A stretch of DNA of 64,000 bases, from contig JACQPH010000101.1 of assembly GCA_016207645.1 (NCBI GenBank), positions 1 through 64,000 of the forward strand, read 5' to 3'. Source of the DNA: Elusimicrobiota bacterium (GTDB taxonomy: Bacteria; Elusimicrobiota; Elusimicrobia; Elusimicrobiales; UBA9959). Below, piece by piece: positions 52,016-59,286 of the stretch. The notes beneath the pieces were generated by a model, which saw nothing but the letters and a program-made list of their open reading frames with translations, was not told the DNA's origin and did no database searches. Positions within the stretch are counted from its first letter, which is position 1; each line of letters starts with the position of its first letter. A program made the translations under genes and the position numbers.

Positions 52016-53811
52016 GGTTTAAACAGTACCAGTTTATTGCCGTGATAGTCGAAAAGTTTTTCGCGGCAGAGGGCGCCGGCGGCCTCCAGTTCCTTCGCTA
52101 TGGAGGGGAGGTCCGTCCTCAGCCCGGCGAAGGGGCTGTACGGCAGCAGCAGGAAGTCGAAGGCGCCGTCCCGGAAAGCCCGCGCCGCCTTCTCCGCCGA
52201 GAAACCCGGCGGCAGGTCCCTGTCCCAGGCCAGCTTGCCGGCCATGCCGTGTTTGGCCAGGTAGTAGTGGCTCGGCTCCACTTCCATCGGCGCGTAGATC
52301 TTCAGGCCGGGCCTGTTCAGGGACTTGAAATATTCCACGGCCTCCCAGTAGGGGAAGCTGTTCCCGTGATAATTGAACACGGTCCTGCGCTGGTAGGGGT
52401 TCTTCGCGAAGACGGACTGGAAAACGAACAGGGCCAGCAGGCCGGCGGCCAGCGGCTTCGCCAGGCGCCCGGGCAGGGCCGCGGCCAGGTCCGAGACCGC
52501 CAGCAGCAGCATGAGCACCAGGCCGATGTAGAAAGGCTGCGCGTGGCGCACGAAGCCGACGGCCAGGGTGGCGCTTATCATGAGATAATAAGCGGCGGAA
52601 AAGTACAGCAGCAGGGCCGTTTCCAGGTTCCTGCGGCGGTACAGGACATAGGCGGCGGAGGCCGCCAGCAGCGCGGTTATGGGCGCGCCGCAGGTCATAT
52701 AGATCACTTTCAGATTTAAGGTCATTATAGCCGGGTCGTACAGGTATTCGTAGACCAGGGCGGTGTTCCGTATGCCGTAGGCCGCGCTTATCAGAATGAA
52801 AGGCAGCCCGACGAGAAGCGGCATGGCCAGGGTTTTCAGGCCGTATAGCCAGGCTTCGCGCCGCTGCGGATAGACCAACCATAAAGCCGCCAGGGCCGGG
52901 ATGAAGGAGAGCACGAGGCCGAGCAGCAGCTGTTTATAGAAGAAACCGGCCGCGGTCCAGAAGGCGCATTTGAGGAACTCCTCCCGCTCCCCGGTAGCCG
53001 CGGCTTTCATGAAATGGAAAATGGAGGCCGCGAAGAACAGCACCGTGCCGGCCTCCAGCTCGGCGCTGGTGCCCAGGTTGAAGAAGGTGGGGAAAAAGGC
53101 CGCCAGCAGGTAGGCCAGGCGCGGCGGCGGGCCGGCCTTCATCAGTTTCAGCAGGCGCAGCAGGTAGACGGCGGCCAGTACCAGCAGAAAGAACTGCGCC
53201 GCGCGCGGCGCCGCCTCGTTAACTCCCAGCAGCAGGTAGGCCGGCAGGTAGAGGAACTTCGCCAGCGGGGGATAGCGCAGGACGGTCTCGAACCGGCCTA
53301 TGGCTTCGGCCAGGCCGAAGCGCAGCGAGGCGAAGAAGAACAGATTCCCGGCGGCGGCGAGGCCCAGCACGGCGGCGCCCCGGCCCGGCAGTTCCATGCC
53401 TTTCCGGTAAAGCCCGACCGCGGCCGCGGCCGTTATGGCGGCCAGCGGCAGGAAGAGCGCCGGCAGCAGGCGTATGTCCAGACCCAGGGCTGTGGTAGCG
53501 CGGCCCAGCAGCCAGGCCGGCGGACCGGCATGGGACTGGTCGTCGGCGCCGGTGGGAAGGGGGGTAAGCCATAAGAAAAGAGAGGCGGCGGCGGCCAGCA
53601 GGACGGCCGGCCAGAGCTCTTTCAGTTCGGGGAAAGAGGCTTCCGGGGAAACTTCGCCGAGAGGGCTGTAGAGCGCGGCCGCCGAAAGGAGGATAAAAAA
53701 GTTGAGGAGCGCCCACTGCGCGGGCCAGGGCAGCGGCAGATGCCAGACCGGGTAGAAAATATACGAGAAGGCCGTCAGCAGGAAGAGCGCCCAGTTCAGC
53801 CGGACCTTCAT
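52003..53811 (-). CDS. Polytopic GT39-like membrane glycosyltransferase
   Basis: The 602-residue protein has about twelve TMs and the first-loop acidic segment WLTPLPTGADDQSHAGPPAW. This is the DD-containing loop where GT-C enzymes bind donor phosphate. FETVLRYPPLAKFLYLPAYL and a soluble C-terminal region (YYLAKHGMAGKLAWDRDLPP) follow. Substrate unknown. The ATG lies within the third unit of an exact tandem repeat. The frame starts as MKVRLNWA, and the two mini-ORFs upstream begin with the same MKVRLN. Its ATG overlaps the stop of the nearer mini-ORF (ATGA), so translation is expected to depend on re-initiation. Confidence 0.82.
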   Translation of the reverse strand: MKVRLNWALFLLTAFSYIFYPVWHLPLPWPAQWALLNFFILLSAAALYSPLGEVSPEASFPELKELWPAVLLAAAASLFLWLTPLPTGADDQSHAGPPAWLLGRATTALGLDIRLLPALFLPLAAITAAAAVGLYRKGMELPGRGAAVLGLAAAGNLFFFASLRFGLAEAIGRFETVLRYPPLAKFLYLPAYLLLGVNEAAPRAAQFFLLVLAAVYLLRLLKLMKAGPPPRLAYLLAAFFPTFFNLGTSAELEAGTVLFFAASIFHFMKAAATGEREEFLKCAFWTAAGFFYKQLLLGLVLSFIPALAALWLVYPQRREAWLYGLKTLAMPLLVGLPFILISAAYGIRNTALVYEYLYDPAIMTLNLKVIYMTCGAPITALLAASAAYVLYRRRNLETALLLYFSAAYYLMISATLAVGFVRHAQPFYIGLVLMLLLAVSDLAAALPGRLAKPLAAGLLALFVFQSVFAKNPYQRRTVFNYHGNSFPYWEAVEYFKSLNRPGLKIYAPMEVEPSHYYLAKHGMAGKLAWDRDLPPGFSAEKAARAFRDGAFDFLLLPYSPFAGLRTDLPSIAKELEAAGALCREKLFDYHGNKLVLFKPCAE

Positions 53812-53876
53812 TTCGTCGCCCTTATAAGCGCGCGAGCGGCAGCGAGCTTTCCCCGTAAGTTTAGCCGGACCTTCAT
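53808..53876 (-). CDS. Mini-ORF 2 (22 codons) created by the tandem duplication
   Basis: Begins MKVRLN, the N-terminus of the downstream glycosyltransferase, and ends LIRATK, the C-terminus of the upstream methyltransferase. Its ATG overlaps the stop of mini-ORF 1, and its stop overlaps the glycosyltransferase ATG, both as ATGA. It has an SD-like ATAAGGG upstream inside mini-ORF 1. The peptide is probably only a translational relay; there is no evidence of its own function. Confidence 0.5.
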   Translation of the reverse strand: MKVRLNLRGKLAAARALIRATK

Positions 53877-53941
53877 TTCGTCGCCCTTATAAGCGCGCGA
53901 GCGGCAGCGAGCTTTCCCCGTAAGTTTAGCCGGACCTTCAT
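53873..53941 (-). CDS. Mini-ORF 1 (22 codons) created by the tandem duplication
   Basis: Identical in sequence to mini-ORF 2. Its ATG overlaps the methyltransferase stop and its stop overlaps the ATG of mini-ORF 2. The 65-base unit equals 69 coding bases minus a 4-base overlap, which is why coupling survives duplication. Confidence 0.5.
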   Translation of the reverse strand: MKVRLNLRGKLAAARALIRATK

Positions 53942-54660
53942 TTCGTCGCCCTTATAAGCAGGGAGCCGGCTATTTCCCGCAGGAGCGGAAGGCGCTCCAG
54001 GAGGGCGCCGAACTTATCGGCGGCCGGGGCCAGCGCCCCGGGCACCCAGGGGTGCAGGAAATCGAAAGGCTCCGTCTTCACCCCGGAAAAGCCGGCGTCC
54101 AGCAGCGTCCCTTTTATCTGCCAGCGGAAAAAAGCGGTCTCGTCGGGCGAGTCGCCCATGAAGGCCTTGAGCGGCGGGATATTCTTCTGGAGCATGATCT
54201 GCGGGTTCAGCATGTTGGGTTCGGTGAAAACGAAGTTCCCGCCGGGCTTGAGCACGCGCAGCATCTCCGGGAGGGCTTTGGGCAGGTTCAGGTGGTGCAG
54301 CACGGAGCTGCCGTAGACGCAGTCGAAGGAATTCTCCGGGAAGTCCAGTTCCTCCACGTTCATGACCCGATACTTCACGTTGGGCGCGGGGTTCTGCGCG
54401 CGGGCCCTTTCCACCAGTTCCGGGGAGAGTTCTACGGCGGTGATGTCCGCGCCGCTGCGGGCTATCAGGGCCGTGAAGATCCCGGTGCCGCAGCCTATCT
54501 CCAGGGCCTTTTTGTGAGGCCCGAGGGCTCCGGCCGACCTATACATCCTCGCCCTGCGCTCGGCGCGGAGCCGCCCGGCCGGGCCGGACCAGCCCCAGTA
54601 GAACTCGGCGTTCCCGGAAATTTTCCGCCCGTGGGCCAGTTCGTTCTCTATTCTTTCCAT
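53938..54660 (-). CDS. Class I SAM-dependent methyltransferase
   Basis: The 240-residue protein shows motif I ALEIGCGTGIFTALIA, ADITAVELSPELVERAR, motif II ELDFPENSFDCVYGSSVLHH and LRVLKPGGNFVFTEPN. The C-terminus (LLREIAGSLLIRATK) is duplicated in the two downstream mini-ORFs. No ribosome site is evident at the ATG. The gene starts 17 bases past the boundary of repeat copy R5, so its leader, if transcribed from the aminotransferase promoter, contains the whole folded repeat. Confidence 0.87.
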   Translation of the reverse strand: MERIENELAHGRKISGNAEFYWGWSGPAGRLRAERRARMYRSAGALGPHKKALEIGCGTGIFTALIARSGADITAVELSPELVERARAQNPAPNVKYRVMNVEELDFPENSFDCVYGSSVLHHLNLPKALPEMLRVLKPGGNFVFTEPNMLNPQIMLQKNIPPLKAFMGDSPDETAFFRWQIKGTLLDAGFSGVKTEPFDFLHPWVPGALAPAADKFGALLERLPLLREIAGSLLIRATK

Positions 54661-54677
54661 TCAGTCGATCGTAAGGG

Positions 54678-54850
54678 ATCCGTAACTGCTCAGGTAGTGG
54701 AGGGTTGGCAGGGGTTTTGTTTCGCGAACCCCTTGCGGAAGGGGGGCCCCGCTTCGGGGGGAAACCGACGCAAGGGTTTCCCTCTTCCGGGGTTCGCGGG
54801 GCAAAACCCCAGCCAGCCCGAACCCCGTAGCGACCTGAGCAGTTACGGAT
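54678..54850. repeat. Palindromic intergenic element, best-preserved copy R5 (type copy)
   Basis: The 173-base copy has perfect 18-base terminal inverted repeats (54678-54695, ATCCGTAACTGCTCAGGT, and 54833-54850). Inside, GGCAGGGGTTTTGTTTCGCG and its near-complement GCGGGGCAAAACCCC form an outer stem, and GGGAAACC/GGTTTCCC an inner hairpin. It lies between co-directional genes of the glycan operon and would fold as RNA in either direction. No coding potential beyond short shadows. Confidence 0.93.
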
Positions 54851-54870
54851 ATTTACAGGTTCTTTACCCG

Positions 54871-56007
54871 TTACTTGCCGACGCTTACCGTGAGCGAAGC
54901 CTTCACGGCGTCGGTCACGGTCTTGATCTGCCCGTCGGTCAGTTCCGGGAACATCGGCAGCGAGAAGACGGTGTCCTGCACGGCTTCGCAGACGGGCAGG
55001 TCGCCGCGCTTGCCGCCCAGCCGCGCGTACGCCTCCTGCAGGTGCAGCGCTATCGGGTAGTAGATCTGGTTGGCGATGCCCTGTTCGGTCAGGTATTTCT
55101 GCGCATTGTCGCGCTTGGCCTTGGTGTCGAAGCGGATGGTGTAATAGTTGAAGGAGTGCCGCGCGTTGGCCGGCACCACCGGGGTGACGCAGACGCCTTT
55201 CAGGGCTTCGGCGTACTTGGCGGCCACCGTGTTGCGCAGCTCGGTCCACTTCTCCACGTGCTTGAGGCGCACTGAGAGCACGGCGGCCTGCACGGTGTCG
55301 AGGCGGCTGTTGAAGCCCTCCATCTCGTGGTGATAGCGCACCTTGCTGCCGTGGTTGCGCAGCTGCTTGAGGGTTTCCAGTATCCTGTCGTCGCTGGTGG
55401 TGACGGCCCCGCCGTCGCCGAAAGCGCCCAGGTTCTTGGCCGGGAAGAAGCTGTAAGTGCCGCAGTCGCCTATGGAGCCGAGGTATTTCCAGCCGCCGCC
55501 GTTCAGCTTGTACTTGCCGGTAAAAGCCTGCGCGGTGTCCTCTATGAGCCTGAGGTCGTGTTTCTTCGCCAGCGCCAGGAAGGCGTCCATGTCGCAGGGC
55601 ATGCCGTAGAGGTGCACCGGGACGATGGCCTTCGTCTTTCTGGTGATCTTCTTCTCCGCCGACCTGGGGTCGAGATTATAGGTCACCGGGTCTATGTCGG
55701 CGAACACCGGGATGGCGCCGACCTGGCTGATGGTCTCGCTGGTGGCTATGAAAGTGAAGGGGGAGGTGATGACCTCGTCGCCGGCCTTTATGCCGCTGGC
55801 GAGGAAGGCCATCCGCAGGGCGTCGGTGCCGTTGGCCACGCCTACCGCGTACTTCGCGCCGTTATGGGCGGCGAACTCCTTCTCGAACCCGGCGACTTCC
55901 TCGCCCAGTATGAAATTGGCCTTGTTGAAAACGTTCTTTACCGCGGTCTCTATCTCGTCCTTTATGGGGGGGTAGCCCGCCAGCATGTCTACCATGGGTA
56001 CTTTCAT
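54871..56007 (-). CDS. DegT/DnrJ/EryC1/StrS-family sugar aminotransferase
   Basis: The 378-residue PLP enzyme adds an amino group to a nucleotide-linked keto-sugar. PLP lysine K191 lies in YSFFPAKNLGAFGDGG. GVANGTDALRMAFLASG (56-72), SPFTFIATSETI, HLYGMPCDMD and LIEDTAQAF are family motifs. The start at 56007 follows AGGAGG with seven-base spacing; a 28-residue upstream extension is not supported. It is the first gene of the minus-strand glycan cluster, with a TATAAT about 35 bases upstream. Confidence 0.93.
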   Translation of the reverse strand: MKVPMVDMLAGYPPIKDEIETAVKNVFNKANFILGEEVAGFEKEFAAHNGAKYAVGVANGTDALRMAFLASGIKAGDEVITSPFTFIATSETISQVGAIPVFADIDPVTYNLDPRSAEKKITRKTKAIVPVHLYGMPCDMDAFLALAKKHDLRLIEDTAQAFTGKYKLNGGGWKYLGSIGDCGTYSFFPAKNLGAFGDGGAVTTSDDRILETLKQLRNHGSKVRYHHEMEGFNSRLDTVQAAVLSVRLKHVEKWTELRNTVAAKYAEALKGVCVTPVVPANARHSFNYYTIRFDTKAKRDNAQKYLTEQGIANQIYYPIALHLQEAYARLGGKRGDLPVCEAVQDTVFSLPMFPELTDGQIKTVTDAVKASLTVSVGK

Positions 56008-56038
56008 GATCTTCCTCCTGAGCGTTCGTCTCATAATT

Positions 56039-56044
56039 ATTATA
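56039..56044 (-). promoter_or_regulatory. -10 box TATAAT for the minus-strand glycan cluster
   Basis: TATAAT on the minus strand, about 31 bases before the aminotransferase start, in the only AT-rich part of the divergent gap. The -35 region is not convincing. Confidence 0.45.
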
Positions 56045-56097
56045 TTAAAGTAAGCCGTGAAAGGCCACCCGCCCGTGTAACTCTTTCTCAACTTTGT

Positions 56098-56103
56098 TAT
56101 AAT
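56098..56103 (+). promoter_or_regulatory. Extended -10 promoter (TGTTATAAT) for the plus-strand glycan trio
   Basis: TATAAT preceded by TGT, an extended -10 like the one at 14023, about 57 bases before the GT2 ATG. No good -35. With the minus-strand box at 56039 it makes this a divergent promoter region. Confidence 0.6.
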
Positions 56104-56159
56104 CTAAACCGGCATGGCCGTCCGATACGCATAGCGCCCGATACGGCACCGACATAGTC

Positions 56160-56876
56160 ATGAAAACCACTATAGTGATCCCGTCTTATAACGAGATGAA
56201 AACCCTGCCGGCCGTGCTGAAGGCCCTGGCCGGGCTGGCCCTCGAAAAAGAGGTGATAGTGGTGGACGACGGCTCCCGCGACGGCACCCGCGACTGGCTG
56301 GACAAAGCCGTTTCCGCCAAAGAATTTCCCTACGAACTGAAGGTCATAAAGCATGAAAAGAACGCCGGCAAGGGCGGCGCCCTGCTCACGGGATTCGGCG
56401 CGGCCTCCGGGGACATCGTGATAGTCCAGGACGCGGACCTGGAGTACGACCCGAACTACATCCCTTCCATCGTGAAGCCCATCGCGGAGGGCCGGGCCGA
56501 CGCGGTATTCGGCTCCAGGCTCCTCGTCCGGGGCAAGGCCGAGCCCTATAATATCTTCTACCTCTGGGGGAACGAGTTCCTCACTTTCCTCGTGAACATT
56601 TTTTTCGGCTCCAGGATGACGGATTCCTATACCTGCTACAAGGCCTTCCGCGCCCCGCTGCTCAGAAAAATGCGCCTTGTTTCGGCGGGGTTCGAGATAG
56701 AGGCGGAAATGTCCTGCAAGACCGCTTTCCTGGGGCTCAGGTTCGAGGAATTCCCGATAGTCTACGCTTCCCGCTCCCGGCGGGACGGCAAGAAAATAAA
56801 TTACAAGGACGCCATAAAAGGCGTGCTCAAGATACTCGCGCTGAGGTTTACCCTGCGACGGGCGGACTTCGATTAA
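56160..56876 (+). CDS. GT2-family glycosyltransferase (DPM1-like)
   Basis: The 238-residue enzyme begins TIVIPSYNEMKTLPAVL and carries VVDDGSRDGTRDW, KNAGKGGALLTGF, the metal-site VQDADLEYDP and TDSYTCYKAFRAPLL. This is the pattern of soluble dolichyl-/polyprenyl-phosphate sugar synthases without the C-terminal TMs. It would make a lipid-linked sugar donor. The next gene follows without a gap (TAA then ATG), so the trio is one operon. Confidence 0.9.
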   Translation: MKTTIVIPSYNEMKTLPAVLKALAGLALEKEVIVVDDGSRDGTRDWLDKAVSAKEFPYELKVIKHEKNAGKGGALLTGFGAASGDIVIVQDADLEYDPNYIPSIVKPIAEGRADAVFGSRLLVRGKAEPYNIFYLWGNEFLTFLVNIFFGSRMTDSYTCYKAFRAPLLRKMRLVSAGFEIEAEMSCKTAFLGLRFEEFPIVYASRSRRDGKKINYKDAIKGVLKILALRFTLRRADFD

Positions 56877-57746
56877 ATGAAGGCTTTGATCATAGGCGCT
56901 TCGGGGCAGGTGGGGGGGACTCTGTCCTCCCTCTGCGTGAGGCGCAAGATAGAGGTTTACGGCACTTCCCGCTTCGGGCAGGGCTTCCTTTACCTGGACC
57001 TGGCCGCTCCCGCCAGCGTCTCCGCCGCTTTCGCGAAAGCCCGCCCGGACCTGGTGCTGCTCTGCTCGGCTATGACGCACGTGGACGGCTGCGAGCGCGA
57101 CCCGGAGCTGGCCCGCAGCGTGAACGCCGCCGGCCCGGCCCTGGTGGCCGCCGAATGCCGCCGGTCAGGGGCCAAACTGGCCTATTTCTCCACGGAATAC
57201 GTTTTCGACGGGAGGAACGGGCCCTACGGCGAGGAGGACGCGCCTAACCCGGTGAGCGTCTATGGCCGTACCAAGCTGGAAGGCGAGCGCGCCGTGCTGG
57301 AACTGGAAGGGGCGCTGTCGGTGCGCACTACCGTGGTTTACAGCCACAACCCCGCTTCCAAGAACTTCATCATGCAGCTGATAAACAATCACCGTTCCGG
57401 GCTCAGGATGCGCGTACCCTCGGACCAGGTCTCCAACCCCACCTACGCCCCCGACCTGGCCGCCGCCGTGCTGGACCTGGCGGAGAAAGGCGCTTCCGGG
57501 ATCTATAACGTGGTGGCCCCCGACCGGCTGGGCCGTTACGATTTCGCGCTGAAGGCCTGCGCCGCTTTCGGCTTCGACCCCGGCTTCCTGGAGCCCGCGC
57601 TTACTTCGGAACTCGGCCAGGCGGCCGAAAGGCCCCTGGTAGCGGGCCTTAAGACGGAAAAGCTGGAGCGGGAACTGGGCCGCGGCCTTCCTCCGGCGGA
57701 GGAAAGCCTGCGCAGGATCGCCGCTCTGATAAAGCAATATGAATGA
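56877..57746 (+). CDS. RmlD-like NAD(P)-dependent sugar-nucleotide reductase
   Basis: The 289-residue short-chain dehydrogenase has the nucleotide motif IIGASGQVGG (5-14), the DLVLLCSAMTHVDGCERDPE segment typical of RmlD, FSTEYVFDG (104-112) and the YxxxK pair Y129/K133 (SVYGRTKLEGE). RmlD reduces dTDP-4-keto-rhamnose; other homologues serve other sugars, so the exact substrate is unassigned. No rmlA, rmlB or rmlC is in the window. The end overlaps the next gene by eight bases. Confidence 0.88.
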   Translation: MKALIIGASGQVGGTLSSLCVRRKIEVYGTSRFGQGFLYLDLAAPASVSAAFAKARPDLVLLCSAMTHVDGCERDPELARSVNAAGPALVAAECRRSGAKLAYFSTEYVFDGRNGPYGEEDAPNPVSVYGRTKLEGERAVLELEGALSVRTTVVYSHNPASKNFIMQLINNHRSGLRMRVPSDQVSNPTYAPDLAAAVLDLAEKGASGIYNVVAPDRLGRYDFALKACAAFGFDPGFLEPALTSELGQAAERPLVAGLKTEKLERELGRGLPPAEESLRRIAALIKQYE

Positions 57747-58776
57747 ACTGCTGGAGAATTTCAGGCTTTACTTCCTCGCTTTCCTGCTGCCGCTGTCGCT
57801 GTCGCTGTGCCTGACCCCGCTGCTGCGGCTCCTGGCCCTGAAGTTCGGCCATCTCGACAAGCCCACCGAGATCAAGACCCATAAACATCCCACTCCGCTG
57901 CTGGGCGGGGCGGCGGTTTTCGCCTCCTTCGCCGCCGCGCTGCTCTTCATGCGGTTTTACACTTCCTTTCCCACCGGCACGCTGCGCGACCTGCGCGTGC
58001 TGCTGCTGGGCGGGGCCGTTATGTTCGCGCTGGGTTTCGTGGACGACATGCGCAAGCCGCACGGCCTCGGCGTGAAGACCAAGTTCGCCGTGCAGTTCGC
58101 GGTGGCCGTCTGCACGGCCTACTACGGCATACGGATACACTTCCTGCACCCGGATTACCTGAGCTTCGCGCTGAGCGTGTTCTGGATAGTGGGGGTTTCC
58201 AACGCTTTCAACATAATCGACATCATGGACGGGCTTTCGGCGGGGCAGGTGGTGCTGGCGGCCTTCGGTTTCCTGCTTATCGCCTTCCCGTCGGAATCCA
58301 TCTACGTGAATTTCGCCTCGGCGGCCCTGGCGGGCGCGGCGCTGGGTTTCCTGCCCTATAACATGTCCCACAGGTACAAGATCTTCATGGGCGATTCCGG
58401 CAGTCTTTCCTGCGGTTTCGTGCTGGCGGTGATAGCCATGGGCACCAAGTATACGGAAGTGAACCCGCTGGGCGTCTACGCACCGCTCATCATCCTGGCG
58501 GTGCCTATTTACGATACGCTTTTCGTTTCGGTGATGCGCATGAGGCGGGGCCATTCCCCTTTCCTGGGCAGCCAGGACCATTTCGCGCTGAGGCTGGAAA
58601 AGATAGGCTTTTCGCGGCGCAAAGTGGTGCGCCTCACTTCGCTGGTCACGCTCGGCCTGGCGGTCTTCGCCTGGCTTATCACCCAGGTCCCCCTGGGCTG
58701 GGGCGTCCTGATAGCCTGCATCCTGGCCGCGGAATTCCTCCTCGTCGGCGCAGCCATCGCCAAGATCAAGATATAA
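57739..58776 (+). CDS. WecA/MraY-family undecaprenyl-phosphate sugar-1-phosphate transferase
   Basis: The 345-residue membrane enzyme would load a sugar-1-phosphate onto undecaprenyl phosphate, the first step of glycan assembly. It has ten or so TMs. Cytoplasmic-loop motifs include VDDMRKPHGLGVKTKF (magnesium-binding DD), VSNAFNIIDIMDGLSAGQ and FMGDSGSLSCGF, and a C-terminal histidine-containing loop SPFLGSQDHFALRL. These identify the family; the branch looks closer to WecA than to MraY. It is the last gene of the plus-strand trio. Confidence 0.92.
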   Translation: MNELLENFRLYFLAFLLPLSLSLCLTPLLRLLALKFGHLDKPTEIKTHKHPTPLLGGAAVFASFAAALLFMRFYTSFPTGTLRDLRVLLLGGAVMFALGFVDDMRKPHGLGVKTKFAVQFAVAVCTAYYGIRIHFLHPDYLSFALSVFWIVGVSNAFNIIDIMDGLSAGQVVLAAFGFLLIAFPSESIYVNFASAALAGAALGFLPYNMSHRYKIFMGDSGSLSCGFVLAVIAMGTKYTEVNPLGVYAPLIILAVPIYDTLFVSVMRMRRGHSPFLGSQDHFALRLEKIGFSRRKVVRLTSLVTLGLAVFAWLITQVPLGWGVLIACILAAEFLLVGAAIAKIKI

Positions 58777-58803
58777 TAACCGAAGCCGCCGCCGCGCGCC
58801 GTC

Positions 58804-59196
58804 TTACTCCGCCGTGACTTCGAATTCCGGGGGGTTGTCCATGGTGCGCTTTACCAGGCACTGGCCGGCGGCTTTGATCAAGGCGTCTTTGTACTTGGGG
58901 GGGAAGTCTTTGGGGAGGGTTATCTTTAAGACGGCCCTGGTCAGGAGGCGGGTGGCGGGGTCCTGTTCGAAAGAGGCGGTTATTTTAAGGCCCTCGGCGC
59001 CCAGGCCGCGGGACTGGAGGAAGCCCAGGGCGAAGATGCCGGCGCAGGTGCCCAGCGAGGCCAGGAAAAGGTCGAACGGGGTGGGGGCCGAGCCTTCTCC
59101 GCCGCCGCTCGCATGCTGGTCGGTCCTGATCTCGAAGCCGTGCCATTGCGCGTTCACTTTTTTTCCGCCCGGGAAAGTTATTTCCATTTCGCTCAT
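58804..59196 (-). CDS. OsmC-family protein
   Basis: The 130-residue protein resembles OsmC/YhfA-like thiol-dependent peroxide-resistance or reactive-cysteine proteins. The two conserved cysteines are C51 (FDLFLASLGTCAGIFAL) and C113 (AAGQCLVKRTMDNPP). The dimer-forming beta-alpha core (RLLTRAVLKITLPKDF) is present. Length is close to the family minimum. It stands alone on the minus strand, with a repeat remnant 37 bases upstream. Confidence 0.85.
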   Translation of the reverse strand: MSEMEITFPGGKKVNAQWHGFEIRTDQHASGGGEGSAPTPFDLFLASLGTCAGIFALGFLQSRGLGAEGLKITASFEQDPATRLLTRAVLKITLPKDFPPKYKDALIKAAGQCLVKRTMDNPPEFEVTAE

Positions 59197-59232
59197 GATT
59201 TCTTCCCTGAAAAACCTGATTCTTACCGCTTG

Positions 59233-59271
59233 GTAACTACCCGAACCCCTTATAGCGACCTGGGTAGTTAC
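59233..59271. repeat. Palindromic intergenic element, minimal copy R6 (39 bp)
   Basis: GTAACTACCC (59233-59242) and GGGTAGTTAC (59262-59271) are perfect inverted repeats around GAACCCCTTATAGCGACCT. The latter is the sequence next to the right terminus of R5 and, inverted, next to the left of R2. The body is lost. This shows which ends are conserved when the element shrinks. Confidence 0.8.
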
Positions 59272-59286
59272 ACCGCTTAATCCTTA

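Larger units (their letters stand above)
53798..53959. repeat. 65-bp exact tandem duplication between methyltransferase and glycosyltransferase genes
   Basis: Units 53798-53862 and 53863-53927 are identical. A third, partial unit (53928-53959) matches for 32 bases and then runs into unique methyltransferase sequence. Each unit contains, on the minus strand, the methyltransferase stop region (ATAAGGGCGACGAAATGA) fused to the glycosyltransferase start (ATGAAGGTCCGGCT). Identity of the two copies suggests a recent event. Confidence 0.97.

Noticed and set aside
53798-53959. CRISPR-like array
   Set aside because: The units are contiguous and identical without spacers, and no cas gene is near; it is a simple tandem duplication.
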